Positions 52,573-61,851 are shown, numbered from the stretch's first letter. The stretch: DNA of 64,000 nucleotides from Alkalicoccus halolimnae (GCF_008014775.2 NZ_CP144914.1:248001-312000); one strand, 5' to 3'. Numbers and translations are program-made. The notes: generated by a model from the sequence alone, not told the origin.

Positions 52573-54510
52573 CTACTCGTCGTCCGAAGCGAGATCGGTA
52601 ATACGACCCTGGATGGAATAATCTACCTCACCCAGTTCCGCCATAAAGTCACGAAGCATTTCCCAGTCAGTATAACCAACAATTGTGCCCCGTCCGTCAT
52701 CATATGCTTCAGCGAAAACGTCGAAGCCGTCGCCGCCTGTAGCAGTGAAGTTATTCATTGCTACGGTATGCATTTCATCATCGCGGGATAGTTCTTCTCC
52801 CTCTACAGAGATGGATTCAACTCGTTCATCTACGCTGCGGCTGCTGTCGTATGTTAACTCTGTGCCTTCAGATACCTGCAGGAATCCGCCGTTTTCTTCA
52901 GGCGCTTCGGATACGCTGTGTTCGAATGCCTCGTAAATTTCTTCGCCTGTAAGGTCAAGAAGAGCAAGGCGGTTTCCGAATGGCTGTACTTCAATTAATT
53001 CCCCGACAGTTACTTCTCCTGCAGCAATTGAGGTGCGGATGCCGCCGCCGTTCTGTACTGCCATAATGGTGTCTTCATCTGCAGTGAGCGCTGCATCAAG
53101 CTGGGCGTCTGTAATCAGGTTGCCCAGTGCTGTTTCATTGGCACGGACACTCTCTTCATCACCGTCGCCGTGGCGCGGGTTTGGAAGTTCATTGACTACT
53201 GTAGAACCGGCCGGCTCATTGGCAAGCTCTTCGACACCTTCCGTATAAGGCTCAAGCATTTCTGCAGCTTCCGGGTCTGCTTCGTAGTCTTCGGTGGCTT
53301 TCACTTCACCGGCGAAGTCCACAATTGTTCCATTTTCGTCGAATGTGATATCCATAACGCCGAGATGACCACCATATTCACCGGCCTGGCCGATAATGGT
53401 CGGATCTTTTTCTTCACCTTCTGCATTTTCATCCACCAGAACAGGGGTTTCCAGAAGGGTATGGCTGTGGCCGCCGATAATAACGTCGATACCTTCTACT
53501 TCTTCAGCGAGAATCAGATCACTTCCGATATCCGGACTGCTGTCATAACCAAGGTGGGTGAGAGCAATCACTTTATCAATGCCCTGCTCTTCAAAACCTG
53601 CGACAGCTTCTTCCGCTGCTTCGAGGTAATCTGTGAATTCCACATCAAGAGGGCTGGAGATATTTTCTGTATCTGCTGTGTCCAAACCGAAAATACCAAT
53701 TTCTTCTCCGTCCTGCTCGAGGACAATGCCATCATAAATATTTCCTGCTTCCGGGTCACTGCTGATTCCGCCCTGATTCAAGCCGTCAAAGCCGCTGTCA
53801 CCGGAAAAGTCAATGTTGGCTGCAACGATAGGGAAATCAGCACCTTCGAAAAATTCAACAAGTTCAGGATGCCCTTCATCAGGGTCCCCCAGATCAAACT
53901 CATGGTTTCCGGGAACGAACGCATCATATTCCATTAAATTCATGAACTCCAGCGCATCCTGTCCGCGGTACTCGTTAAAATAAAGGGTTCCGGAAAAGAT
54001 GTCTCCGGCATCGAGCAGCAGACCGTCTCCGTATTCCTCTTCCGCTTCATTATAGGCAGTTACAAGATGCGGGAAAGCGTCTGTGCGTCCATGATTGTCA
54101 TTAGTATGGAAAATATTTAAATTGAAATCGCCTGTTTCTTCGTCATAGTCGAACTCAATTTCCTCTTCACCGACTATCAGGCTTCCGGATTGACCGTCCA
54201 GATCATCATGCTTAACGGTTACTTCGGAGCGGTCTCCTTTTGTCATAAGTACGCTTGTATCTCCTATGTCAATTGTGTTTCCTTCTTCATCCACTGCCTT
54301 CACGTCAACGACTCTTTCCAGATCCAGGCCGGATGGAAATGTTTTGTCAAACGAAATCGTAAAACTCGAAGAATCCAGAACAGTAACATCCTCTACGTTT
54401 CGTTTTGGTCCTTTTTCAGAATCTCCATCGTGATTTCCGGCTGCGACTGTTCCTGTGGCGGCAAAAACACTCAAAGCTAAAATCCCGGCTGCACTACGAT
54501 AAAATTTCAT
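52573..54510 (-). CDS. Secreted 5'-nucleotidase (metallophosphoesterase)
   Basis: A 645-residue secreted enzyme. After a signal peptide (GILALSVFAATGTVAA) and a short acidic domain, the metallophosphoesterase domain shows NIFHTNDNHGR, LLDAGDIFSG, FVPGNHEFD and IIGGHSHTLL, which hold the two metals. The C-terminal 5'-nucleotidase domain shows VQNGGGIRTSIAAGEVTVGE, PFGNRL and NFTATGGDGFDVF. It removes phosphate from external nucleotides. The start ATG 54510 follows GGGAGGC by about 9 nt. Confidence 0.93.
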   Translation of the reverse strand: MKFYRSAAGILALSVFAATGTVAAGNHDGDSEKGPKRNVEDVTVLDSSSFTISFDKTFPSGLDLERVVDVKAVDEEGNTIDIGDTSVLMTKGDRSEVTVKHDDLDGQSGSLIVGEEEIEFDYDEETGDFNLNIFHTNDNHGRTDAFPHLVTAYNEAEEEYGDGLLLDAGDIFSGTLYFNEYRGQDALEFMNLMEYDAFVPGNHEFDLGDPDEGHPELVEFFEGADFPIVAANIDFSGDSGFDGLNQGGISSDPEAGNIYDGIVLEQDGEEIGIFGLDTADTENISSPLDVEFTDYLEAAEEAVAGFEEQGIDKVIALTHLGYDSSPDIGSDLILAEEVEGIDVIIGGHSHTLLETPVLVDENAEGEEKDPTIIGQAGEYGGHLGVMDITFDENGTIVDFAGEVKATEDYEADPEAAEMLEPYTEGVEELANEPAGSTVVNELPNPRHGDGDEESVRANETALGNLITDAQLDAALTADEDTIMAVQNGGGIRTSIAAGEVTVGELIEVQPFGNRLALLDLTGEEIYEAFEHSVSEAPEENGGFLQVSEGTELTYDSSRSVDERVESISVEGEELSRDDEMHTVAMNNFTATGGDGFDVFAEAYDDGRGTIVGYTDWEMLRDFMAELGEVDYSIQGRITDLASDDE

Positions 54511-54529
54511 CCAATCGTTGCCTCCCATG

Positions 54530-54870
54530 TGAGAATATTTTAAACTTTCAGTAATAATTGTATTTGATTTACAAAATTACTTCAACTTTTTTTTATAAAG
54601 GGTTCGTTAAATTTAGTTATTGATTGTTACTGGAAGCTTCCCTGTCATGGACATGCCCACAGAAGCGATCCCCGGATGAACCTGCTCCGTGGGAGGTTTC
54701 CCGGTCTCAATCTTCGACAGGGACGTTCTCGGCTTCGTTTATATTTCCGGTTACAGAAAAAAGCATGTTGTTCAAATGAAGCAGATACGAAATTAAAAAC
54801 GGGAACCAGGGCAGGGAGATGTGCGGAAAAGAAAAAAGATGCTTCCGTCTGAAAGGAAACACGAACACCG
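54530..54870. other. Intergenic region without a supported gene
   Basis: About 340 bp. A/T-rich promoter-like sequence near 54560-54610, then GC-richer sequence (54640-54740) that might be a very decayed dispersed repeat; the match is too weak to call. Confidence 0.4.
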
Positions 54871-54874
54871 GTGT

Positions 54875-55615
54875 TTACTGGGCCGTAAATCCGCCATCAA
54901 TGATAAACTCAGAACCAGTGCAGTAACTCGATTCATCGGAAGCAAGGAAAATACAGAGCGGAGTAATTTCCCAGGAATCTCCAGGGCGTTGAAGCGGGAT
55001 GCCTGCCTCTGTTTTTTCGAGAATGTCCTGAAGTTCCGCCGCTTCATTCATTGGTGTACGGATGATGCCGGGGTGAATGGAGTTCACCCGGATGTTTAAA
55101 GGGCCCCATTCCACAGCTGCCGATTTCGTCATTCCCCGTACAGCAAACTTCGTCGCGTTATAAGCAAGACTGGCAGCCTGGCCGACGATCCCTGAAATGG
55201 AAGATACATTGATAATGGATCCTTTTTCAGCTTTTTGCATAGAAGGGAAGACAGCTTTCATACCTAGAAAAACGGAAAGCTGGTTGATTTGATAAACTTG
55301 ATTGTAACTTTCGACGGACTGGTCAACAGTGGGGATGCTTCTGGTCACACCAGCATTGTTAATCAGCACGTTAATTGGTCCGAAGGCGGCTTCTGTCTGT
55401 TTGACAGCTTCTTCCCAATCCGATTCTTTTGTGACGTCATGCCTGACAAATATAGCTTTTTCACCGAGTTCGGCGGCTTCATATTTTCCCTCTTTTTCCA
55501 AAATGTCTGTAATGGCGACTTTTGCTCCTTCTTCTACAAATGCTCGTGCATGAGAAGCGCCCATGCCCCGCGCTGCACCGGTAATAAGCACGATCTTGCC
55601 TTCCAGACGACCCAT
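54875..55615 (-). CDS. Short-chain dehydrogenase/reductase
   Basis: A 246-residue classical SDR. The cofactor motif is ITGAARGMGASHARAF (TGxxxGxG), NNAG follows, and the catalytic residues are Ser in INVSSISGIVG and Tyr-x3-Lys in AYNATKFAVRG. Acidic residue in ITDILEKEG after the second strand suggests NAD(H). ATG 55615 has AAGGAGGGA upstream. It is divergent from a MaoC-like hydratase gene, so the two may share a promoter region and act on related acyl substrates. Confidence 0.92.
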   Translation of the reverse strand: MGRLEGKIVLITGAARGMGASHARAFVEEGAKVAITDILEKEGKYEAAELGEKAIFVRHDVTKESDWEEAVKQTEAAFGPINVLINNAGVTRSIPTVDQSVESYNQVYQINQLSVFLGMKAVFPSMQKAEKGSIINVSSISGIVGQAASLAYNATKFAVRGMTKSAAVEWGPLNIRVNSIHPGIIRTPMNEAAELQDILEKTEAGIPLQRPGDSWEITPLCIFLASDESSYCTGSEFIIDGGFTAQ

Positions 55616-55791
55616 AATAAATCCCTCCTTCAAAAAATAGCAGCCATGGTCAGTTTCCATAATGTGAGAGATAGGATGTTAATGTAAGTTTACGATGGTA
55701 ATAAAGGGGAAGGCAATGAATATATTCAGAATTTTTTACATATTTGGCTTTTCCGGCCAAACTGCATAGACTTATCAGGGAGGGAATACAT

Positions 55792-56346
55792 ATGACAATG
55801 AAAGAAGGCTGGAATGGAAGGTTTTATGAAGACTTTGAGCCGGGGGACATTTATCCTCATCCGCTCGGAAGAACAGTAACCCAGACAGATAATGTTTGGT
55901 TTACACTTTTGACCCAAAATACGAATCCAATCCATTTCGATACGGTCTACGCTGAAAAAACCGAATTTGGCAGGCCGCTCGTCGATTCTACGTTCACCGT
56001 AGCACTCGTTACGGGGCAGTCGGTCAGCGATATCTCCCAGAATGTAATGGCTAACCTCGGCTGGGACGAAATCCGGCTGCCTAATCCGGTATTTGAAGGA
56101 GATACGATCTATTCCTACAGCGAGCTTTATGAAAAACGCGAATCTAAATCTCGTCAGGAAGCGGGGATTATTAAAGTAAAAACAACAGGCTACAATCAGA
56201 ACAGTGAAGTTGTTATTGAATTTAAACGGACGATGCTCGTGTATAAAAAAGAGCATGCGCCTGCATCTAGTAGCCCAATTCTTCAAAAAGTGCTGAGAAA
56301 CCGTGAAACGAAGAAAAAATCCGGTTCTGATAAATCAGATTCATGA
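55792..56346 (+). CDS. MaoC-like hotdog-fold dehydratase
   Basis: A 184-residue (R)-enoyl-CoA-hydratase-type protein: YEDFEPGDIYPHPLGRTVTQ, then the hydratase motif LTQNTNPIHFDTVYAEKTEF with the Asp/His dyad near NPIHFD, and GRPLVDSTFTVALVTGQSVS. It resembles MaoC proteins described as mesaconyl-CoA-hydratase-like. CAGGGAGGGA precedes ATG 55792; the frame begins at 55744 without support. The C-terminus is a short Lys/Ser-rich tail. Confidence 0.9.
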   Translation: MTMKEGWNGRFYEDFEPGDIYPHPLGRTVTQTDNVWFTLLTQNTNPIHFDTVYAEKTEFGRPLVDSTFTVALVTGQSVSDISQNVMANLGWDEIRLPNPVFEGDTIYSYSELYEKRESKSRQEAGIIKVKTTGYNQNSEVVIEFKRTMLVYKKEHAPASSSPILQKVLRNRETKKKSGSDKSDS

Positions 56347-56515
56347 AGTGGCAGTGTTAACTTTTCCTTCTGAATACGGGAGAATCATTGGCAAGCCCGC
56401 CGAGCTGAAGCGAAGTTTCCTATATTTATTAACAACAGATTTTAACAAAGCTTAATGAAAATATGTTTAGAAGCATCGGAAAACGGTTATTTGATAAGAG
56501 TACAACCCCCCTTAT

Positions 56516-56548
56516 TTAAAAAGCCTATAAATCAGGCTTTTTCTTTTG
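56516..56548 (+). terminator. Terminator downstream of the MaoC-like gene
   Basis: AAAAAGCCT and AGGCTTTTT enclose ATAAATC, followed by CTTTTGTTG. It lies 170 nt after the stop codon, so a long 3' untranslated region is implied. Confidence 0.75.
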
Positions 56549-56589
56549 TTGTTAAACTTACTAAAATAAAGAGAATATATATTGCATTG

Positions 56590-56630
56590 TTACTTACTTT
56601 ATGATAGTATACAAATTAGTTATTAAGTAA
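56590..56630. promoter_or_regulatory. Inverted repeat before the WrbA-like gene
   Basis: TTACTTA (56590) and TAAGTAA (56624) flank an A/T-rich stretch just before the gene. MarR/DUF24-type redox regulators often bind such repeats near quinone-reductase genes, but this assignment is only suggestive. Confidence 0.3.
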
Positions 56631-56698
56631 AGAAAAAGCAGGTGTTAACTATGGGTTTGTTTGAAAAACTATTTTCATCAAAAAAGGAGAACGATAAT

Positions 56699-57313
56699 AT
56701 GAGTAATGTAAATCTTGCGGTAGTGTACTATAGTTCTACAGGTTCCAACTATCAAATGGCTAAATGGGCAGCTGAAGGTGCAAAAGCTGACGGTGCGAAC
56801 GTTAAGCTTCTAAAAGTACCTGAACTCGCTCCAAAAGAAGCGATTGCTTCCAACCCTGCATGGGAAAAGCATCTGGAAGAAACAAAAGACGTACCGGAAG
56901 TGCAGCTGGAAGATCTGGAGTGGGCAGACGGTTTTGTCTTCTCTGTACCAACAAGATTTGGTAACCCCGCTTCCCAGTTCCGTCAGTTTATTGATACTAC
57001 AGGCGGCCTGTGGGCTAACGGCAAGCTTATGAACAAAGTAGTAAGCGCGATGTCATCAGCAAGCAATTCACACGGCGGCCAGGAAGCAACGGTTCTGTCT
57101 ATCTATACAACGATGTTCCACTGGGGCGCTATTGTTGCAGCACCAGGCTATACAGATCCCGTCCAGTTTACTTCCGGCGGAAACCCTTACGGAGTAAGTG
57201 CTACTGTCGGAGAAAACGGCATTCAGGAAGATATTGAAGAAGCAGTTAAACACCAGGCGAGACGTACTGCTTCTGTAGCAGAAATGGTTAAGCAGGGCGT
57301 AACAGCTCAATAA
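56699..57313 (+). CDS. wrbA: WrbA-like NAD(P)H:quinone oxidoreductase (flavodoxin fold)
   Basis: A flavoprotein that would reduce quinones by two electrons. The FMN phosphate loop is in VYYSSTGSNYQMA, and WADGFVFSVPTRFGNPASQF, SASNSHGGQEATVLSIYTTM, HWGAIVAAPGY and GGNPYGVSATVG are WrbA-family blocks. From ATG 56699 it is 204 residues, the family length, with AAGGAG 9 nt upstream. An in-frame ATG at 56651 adds a 16-residue basic extension with a weaker RBS; both starts may be used. Confidence 0.93.
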   Translation: MSNVNLAVVYYSSTGSNYQMAKWAAEGAKADGANVKLLKVPELAPKEAIASNPAWEKHLEETKDVPEVQLEDLEWADGFVFSVPTRFGNPASQFRQFIDTTGGLWANGKLMNKVVSAMSSASNSHGGQEATVLSIYTTMFHWGAIVAAPGYTDPVQFTSGGNPYGVSATVGENGIQEDIEEAVKHQARRTASVAEMVKQGVTAQ

Positions 57314-57321
57314 TAAATTTT

Positions 57322-57354
57322 TAAACCGACCGGATTTCCGGTCGGTTTTTTTAT
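57322..57354 (+). terminator. Terminator of the WrbA-like gene
   Basis: AAACCGACCGGA and TCCGGTCGGTTT with a tiny loop, followed by TTTTTATG. Confidence 0.88.
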
Positions 57355-57364
57355 GTTTTTTATT

Positions 57365-57590
57365 GGCTGCCTTGAAAATAAAATAGATAAGCGTGCGCTT
57401 TCGTTTCCATGGGGGCGCAGGGCCGGCCTCAGCTAATCCCTATGGATCTTCAGCTCGTCCTTGATCGCCCAGGAATCGCCCCATGTGCCCTCCAGCTTAC
57501 GGTAAAAATACGGAGCAGGATCTGTCTTCTAATAAAGAAGATCTCTTTTGAAGATCATAATTCTACCTGTTTAATGGAAAATGATATATC
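57365..57590 (+). repeat. Dispersed repeat, family 1, copy I
   Basis: Begins GGCTGCCTTGAAAATAAA and continues GTGCGCTTTCGTTTCCATGG, GGCCGGCCTCAGCTAATCC, GTCCTTGATCGCCCAGGA and CCAGCTTACGGTAAA. The rest (TACGGAGCAGGATCTGTCTT) matches the reverse of the copy at 61.3 kb. The right boundary is approximate. Confidence 0.82.
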
Positions 57591-57663
57591 CAGTTCTGTG
57601 CTTCGTTTATACTGGATGAAGAACTCCGGTTATTTTTGACCGGGGGATATAGGAGGGAAAACA

Positions 57664-58779
57664 ATGAAAAGCAAAGCGTATCAACAGGTGATCAATGAAC
57701 TGTTTACATACCTGCACAAGAATCCGGAAAAAAGCTGGGAGGAATGGGGAACGACAGCTTACCTGCAGGAATTTCTTGCTGCTCATGGCATCCAGAGTAA
57801 AGCTTTTGAAAACATTCCAGGGTTTACAGCTGTCATCGGGTCAGGAAAACCGGTGGTGGCCCTGCGTGCGGATATGGATGCGCTGGTTCAGAACGTGGAC
57901 GGCACGGTAAAGCCGAACCATGCATGCGGGCACGATGCTCATATGACGATCGTGAGCACGGCAGCTCTTATGCTGAAAAATTCTCTGAAGACCGGGGAAG
58001 GTACAGTAAAGCTGATTTTTCAGCCGGCAGAAGAAAAAGGCACGGGAGCGCTTGCTGTCGTGGAAGAAGGGGCAGTTGACGACGTTGATTATCTGTTCGG
58101 CATTCATCTCCGGCCGGAACAGGAGCTTCCGCTCGGGAAGGCTGCCGTATCAATCGATCACGGAGCAGCCGTCTTTATGCATGGGGAAATCCACGGAAGA
58201 GATGTCCATGGTGCAAGGCCCCATCTAGGATCTAATGCGATTGAAACCGCTTCGGAAATTCTGCAGCAGTTACAGCATATCCACCTGGATCCGCTGGTGC
58301 CGCACAGTGTGAAAATGACGCAGCTGCACGCCGGCGGGGACAGTCTGAATATTATTCCAGGATCGGCTTCCTTCAGTCTAGACCTCCGCACCCAGACAAA
58401 CGAAGCGATGGATACCGTTACGGAAAGGATCGACGGGATTATCCGGCGTACGTCTGACTATCACGCGGTGCCGATTGAGATAAAGGAAGCGGCGCGCATT
58501 GCTGCAGCGGAAATCAGCAGCAGGGCAGAACATATCACCCGTGCTGCCATTGAAGAGGTCCTCGGAAAGAATAATGCCGTTCCGAGCCTTACGACAAGCG
58601 GCGGGGATGATTTTCATTTTTATACAATCAAACGCCCGCATCTGCATGCCTGTATGATCGGTCTTGGAGCCGGACTTACACCGGGTCTGCATGATGCGGA
58701 AATGACCTTTCACAAGGAAGCGCTCACGATTGGAGCCGAACTCGTATACTATACTTCGATGAAAGCACTGAATTTCTAA
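57664..58779 (+). CDS. amhX: M20-family amidohydrolase, AmhX-like
   Basis: A 371-residue metal-dependent amidohydrolase. Metal-site residues lie in NHACGHDAHMTIV, FQPAEEKGTGAL, GIHLRPEQ and PGLHDAEMTF, and VVALRADMDAL, HGARPHLGSNAIETA and LHAGGDSLNIIPGSASFSLD are as in B. subtilis AmhX, an N-acyl-amino-acid amidohydrolase. GGAGGGAAAAC precedes ATG 57664. The 3' end overlaps the convergent MarR gene by 4 bp. Confidence 0.92.
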   Translation: MKSKAYQQVINELFTYLHKNPEKSWEEWGTTAYLQEFLAAHGIQSKAFENIPGFTAVIGSGKPVVALRADMDALVQNVDGTVKPNHACGHDAHMTIVSTAALMLKNSLKTGEGTVKLIFQPAEEKGTGALAVVEEGAVDDVDYLFGIHLRPEQELPLGKAAVSIDHGAAVFMHGEIHGRDVHGARPHLGSNAIETASEILQQLQHIHLDPLVPHSVKMTQLHAGGDSLNIIPGSASFSLDLRTQTNEAMDTVTERIDGIIRRTSDYHAVPIEIKEAARIAAAEISSRAEHITRAAIEEVLGKNNAVPSLTTSGGDDFHFYTIKRPHLHACMIGLGAGLTPGLHDAEMTFHKEALTIGAELVYYTSMKALNF

Positions 58780-59228
58780 CCTTCAAGCTTGGAAAGAACC
58801 GACTGCAGGCTGCCGACAGCTTCCTGCAGTGTTTTTTTGTCTTCGGAATGAAGCAGAGAGAGACGTTCTTCCACTTCCTTCTGGAGAATGACTTTTTTTT
58901 CTTCAAGAAACGACTGGCCGGCTCTTGTTAATTCAATATAAATAACGCGTCTGTCTGCAGGATCCTTTTTTCTTAAAATGAATTCTTTCGTCGTTAACTT
59001 TTGCAGCATCGGAGAAAGGTTGGACTTTTTTATTGCGAGTTTTCCTGCAATATCCGTCGTGCGGATCGATCCGGCGTCATTAATCAGATGCATAATATGA
59101 AAATGAGTATGGTGAAGATCCGAATCGTGGAGAATGTGGACCGGACCGAACAGTTTTTTTGCGAAAAGAGGCATGACGGAAAGCATCTGTTCGACAAGTT
59201 CTTCGGTATTAATGGAATCCATGCTCAT
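58776..59228 (-). CDS. MarR-family transcriptional regulator
   Basis: A 150-residue winged-helix repressor: HHTHFHIMHLINDAGSIRTT, the recognition helix in AIKKSNLSPMLQKL and the wing ILRKKDPADRRVIYIELTRA. AAGGAGGGAC precedes ATG 59228. It is divergent from an ABC exporter, 91 bp apart, the usual layout for a repressor of its neighbour. An inverted repeat overlaps the exporter promoter. Confidence 0.93.
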   Translation of the reverse strand: MSMDSINTEELVEQMLSVMPLFAKKLFGPVHILHDSDLHHTHFHIMHLINDAGSIRTTDIAGKLAIKKSNLSPMLQKLTTKEFILRKKDPADRRVIYIELTRAGQSFLEEKKVILQKEVEERLSLLHSEDKKTLQEAVGSLQSVLSKLEG

Positions 59229-59248
59229 AGGGCGTCCCTCCTTGTCAG

Positions 59249-59284
59249 TTGACTTCTATACTTATTAACGAAATAATATAGTTA
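59249..59284 (+). promoter_or_regulatory. Promoter and candidate MarR operator of the ABC exporter
   Basis: TTGACT (59249), 17 nt, AATAAT (59272) is a good sigma-A promoter for the ATPase gene. The imperfect palindrome TAACGAAATAATATAGTTA (59266-59284) covers the -10 box, where a MarR dimer would block transcription. Confidence 0.65.
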
Positions 59285-59319
59285 TTATATCAGAACTATT
59301 TGTAACGGGGGATGGGAAA

Positions 59320-60252
59320 ATGGAATCGATCATTGAAGTGAACGATCTCACGAAAACATATAAAAAAACAGACGCTGTGAAACACATTACATTTGATGTG
59401 AAAGAGGGAGAAATTTTCGGTTTTCTCGGTCCGAACGGTGCCGGAAAAAGCACAACGATAAATATGATCTGCACGATGCTGGCACCGACCAGCGGGACAA
59501 TCAGCATCAACGGCTTCGACGTGAAAAAGCAGAAGGACAAGGTGCGGGAAAGCATCGGCATCATCTTTCAGGAAAATACGCTTGATGAAAAGCTGACGGC
59601 AAATGAAAATCTTATGCTGCACTGCCGTTTTTATAAAGTCCCTAAAGAAAAACGCGAGGAGAGAATCCGTGAGGTGCTGGAAATAGTTGATCTTGTAAAA
59701 GAACGCAGGCAGAGGGTCGAGACTTTTTCCGGAGGCATGAAGCGCCGCCTTGAAATTGCCAGAGGGCTGCTTCATTATCCGAAAGTGCTTTTCCTGGATG
59801 AACCGACGGTCGGTCTGGATCCGCAGACCCGGGCGCATTTATGGGAGTACATTTTAAAGCTGAAAGAAAAAGAAGGCATAACGATGTTTCTGACGACCCA
59901 TTATCTGGATGAGGCGGAAATCAGTGACAGGGTCGCTATCATGGACCAGGGAGAAATCATTGCCATGGATACGCCTGCCGCACTGAAAAATGAGCTTGGC
60001 GGAGATATTATTGAGCTGTCCACCGAAAACAATGAAAAAGCTCTGGCGGAAATCCGTGAAAAAATCGATGGAGCAGAGGTTTCGATGGAAGAAGATACGA
60101 TTCATGTGAAAGTGGCAAGCAGTGACGCGTTTATTTCCACTTTCATCAAAACTTTGACGATCCCGGTTACGAAACTGAATATACGCAAGCCGACTTTAAA
60201 TGACGTGTTCCTCGCCTTTACCGGCAGAAAAATTGGAGAAGCAGAAGATTAA
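59320..60252 (+). CDS. ABC exporter ATP-binding protein (DrrA/CcmA type)
   Basis: A 310-residue ATPase with Walker A GPNGAGKSTT, Q-loop GIIFQENTLDEKLT, signature FSGGMKRRLEIARG, Walker B VLFLDEPTVGLDPQTR and the H-loop FLTTHYLDEAE. The C-terminal extension (residues 220-310) is that of DrrA-like drug-export ATPases. The weak GGGGGATGGG lies before ATG 59320. It pairs with the ABC-2 permease 24 bp downstream and is probably controlled by the divergent MarR protein. Confidence 0.95.
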   Translation: MESIIEVNDLTKTYKKTDAVKHITFDVKEGEIFGFLGPNGAGKSTTINMICTMLAPTSGTISINGFDVKKQKDKVRESIGIIFQENTLDEKLTANENLMLHCRFYKVPKEKREERIREVLEIVDLVKERRQRVETFSGGMKRRLEIARGLLHYPKVLFLDEPTVGLDPQTRAHLWEYILKLKEKEGITMFLTTHYLDEAEISDRVAIMDQGEIIAMDTPAALKNELGGDIIELSTENNEKALAEIREKIDGAEVSMEEDTIHVKVASSDAFISTFIKTLTIPVTKLNIRKPTLNDVFLAFTGRKIGEAED

Positions 60253-60276
60253 CAGAGAAAGGAAGGAGGTATAATT

Positions 60277-61104
60277 ATGGAAGGAATTTTCGCAATCTGG
60301 CAGAGAGATATCACGAAATTTTTTCGTGACAAGGCGAGGCTGTTCGGTTCGTTTACGATGCCGATTTTATTCCTGTTGATTTTTGGCGGAGGCATGAGCG
60401 GAACGATGGAAAATATGATGGCTTCCGGTCTCGGAGAGCAGGCGGGGGATTTTAACTACATAGAATTTGTCTTTCCGGGCATTGTAGCGATGACTCTGCT
60501 TATGACTTCAGTTTTTTCTGCTTTATCAATTATTGAAGACAAAGATTTCGGCTACATGAAAGAGATTCTCGTATCACCGATTTCCCGTGTCAGCATAGCC
60601 GTCGGGAAAATGCTCGGAGCAGCTACAGTAGCGACCATTCAAGGAATTATTTTATTTATGCTTATCCCGTTTCTTGGTCTCTCCTATGATTTATTGTCCC
60701 TGGTGCAGGTCATTCCCTTTATGTTTCTTCTTGCCTGTGCGCTATCCGGACTGGGCCTTCTGTTTGCAAGCGTCATCCGCTCTACCCAGGGGTTTCAGAT
60801 GACGGTGCAGGTGCTGGTTATGCCGATGATTTTTCTTTCCGGGGCTTTGTTTCCGGTAAATAATATGCCGGCGTGGATGGACATCATTGTTAAAATTAAT
60901 CCGGTGACGTACGGGGTTGATGTGATGAAAAAGATCATGATTGATGTAGACAGTCTTTCTCCTGCCGTCATGGAAGCGATGGGCTTGAATATTACGGTTT
61001 TCGGGCGGCAGGTAACGATCTTTGAGGAGATTATCTTCATCGCAGCCTTTGCAGCGCTGCTCGTATTATTTGCGACGATTAGCTTCCGCCGGGCTAACGC
61101 ATAA
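60277..61104 (+). CDS. ABC-2 type permease (DrrB-like)
   Basis: A 275-residue membrane protein with about six helices and the ABC-2 signature region (FGYMKEILVSPISRVSIAVG, then MFLLACALSGLGLLFASVI and MPMIFLSGALFPVNNMPAWM). AAGGAGG precedes the start. With the ATPase it forms a two-component exporter, by family and by MarR control most likely for a drug, antibiotic or envelope component. Confidence 0.94.
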   Translation: MEGIFAIWQRDITKFFRDKARLFGSFTMPILFLLIFGGGMSGTMENMMASGLGEQAGDFNYIEFVFPGIVAMTLLMTSVFSALSIIEDKDFGYMKEILVSPISRVSIAVGKMLGAATVATIQGIILFMLIPFLGLSYDLLSLVQVIPFMFLLACALSGLGLLFASVIRSTQGFQMTVQVLVMPMIFLSGALFPVNNMPAWMDIIVKINPVTYGVDVMKKIMIDVDSLSPAVMEAMGLNITVFGRQVTIFEEIIFIAAFAALLVLFATISFRRANA

Positions 61105-61115
61105 ATAACAGAAAG

Positions 61116-61158
61116 AAAAGAGCTGATTCGGGATATAACCCGGGTCAGCTCTTTTTGA
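61116..61158 (+). terminator. Terminator of the ABC exporter operon
   Basis: AAAAGAGCTGATTCGGG and CCCGGGTCAGCTCTTTTT form a long stem with one mismatch and a short loop. Confidence 0.9.
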
Positions 61159-61227
61159 TGGACAGTTCATGAAAGGAAATGCCTGCAAAGTATATCGGTG
61201 GTCCTCTAAGTAAGCTTTGGTGATGTT

Positions 61228-61458
61228 TAGTATGGATGAAAACGGCTTCTATAATGAATGGAATTTAACTGGAACGAATGCATGTTCAAAAAGGACTTTC
61301 TTTATTTGAAGGCAGATAGATCCTGCTCCGTATTGTTTACCGTAAGCTGGAAAGTACATGGGGCGGCTCCAGGGCGGACAAGGACGAGCCCCACCCCGCC
61401 TGAAAAGGTCCCCATGGAAAAGAAAGCGCACATTTATCTCACTTATGATTATTTTTAA
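61228..61458 (-). repeat. Dispersed repeat, family 1, copy J
   Basis: Contains GAAAACGGCTTCTATAATGA, TTTACCGTAAGCTGGAAAGT, CATGGGGCGGCTCCAGGGCG, GGACGAGCCCCACCCCGCC and CCCCATGGAAAAGAAAGCGC. The hairpin and GGAATTAGC segment are deleted and the right end is decayed (TATTTTTAAGATGG). Confidence 0.78.
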
Positions 61459-61464
61459 GATGGA

Positions 61465-61809
61465 CTATAAAAGAGAAAGAACAGAAATAAAGACAGTAAC
61501 ATAACCCCACATGATAGAGGTCACGATATGTTCTTTAGAGTCTCTGACAAAATACCATTCCAGAGATATCTGGATCACAAATGCGATGGAAAGAATGGGT
61601 AGTGCGATAATGAAATAGTCTTCAAATAAAGGCAGATCGATATAAAAAATGAGTGAGAAAAATACTGCAGCCATAACAACCATGGCCGCAGCTGAATAGT
61701 ACCTGCCTTTTGTTTCCTTCAGTTTTCGTGCATCTTTTTTAACAATTACTTTAGTGAGCACAATATGCAGCACTAAAGCTGAAATTCCCAGGTAAGTAAA
61801 TGGAGACAT
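61465..61809 (-). CDS. DUF4181-like membrane protein
   Basis: A 114-residue protein with about four transmembrane helices and the motif EWYFVRDSKEHIVTSIMWGY near the end, which resembles DUF4181 proteins of bacilli (function unknown). AAAGGTTGAT precedes ATG 61809. It begins 42 bp after the UbiB-like gene on the same strand and may be cotranscribed. Confidence 0.78.
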   Translation of the reverse strand: MSPFTYLGISALVLHIVLTKVIVKKDARKLKETKGRYYSAAAMVVMAAVFFSLIFYIDLPLFEDYFIIALPILSIAFVIQISLEWYFVRDSKEHIVTSIMWGYVTVFISVLSLL

Positions 61810-61851
61810 CCTATCAACCTTTCACGATGATACGTAAATGACGTTTCTGTT

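Noticed and set aside
53170..53937. 255-codon frame antisense to the 5'-nucleotidase gene
   Set aside because: Shadow frame in codon register with a well-supported secreted enzyme; unlikely composition.
54640..54760. A further dispersed repeat
   Set aside because: GC-rich patch with only short, unordered resemblance to the family-1 core; too weak to call.
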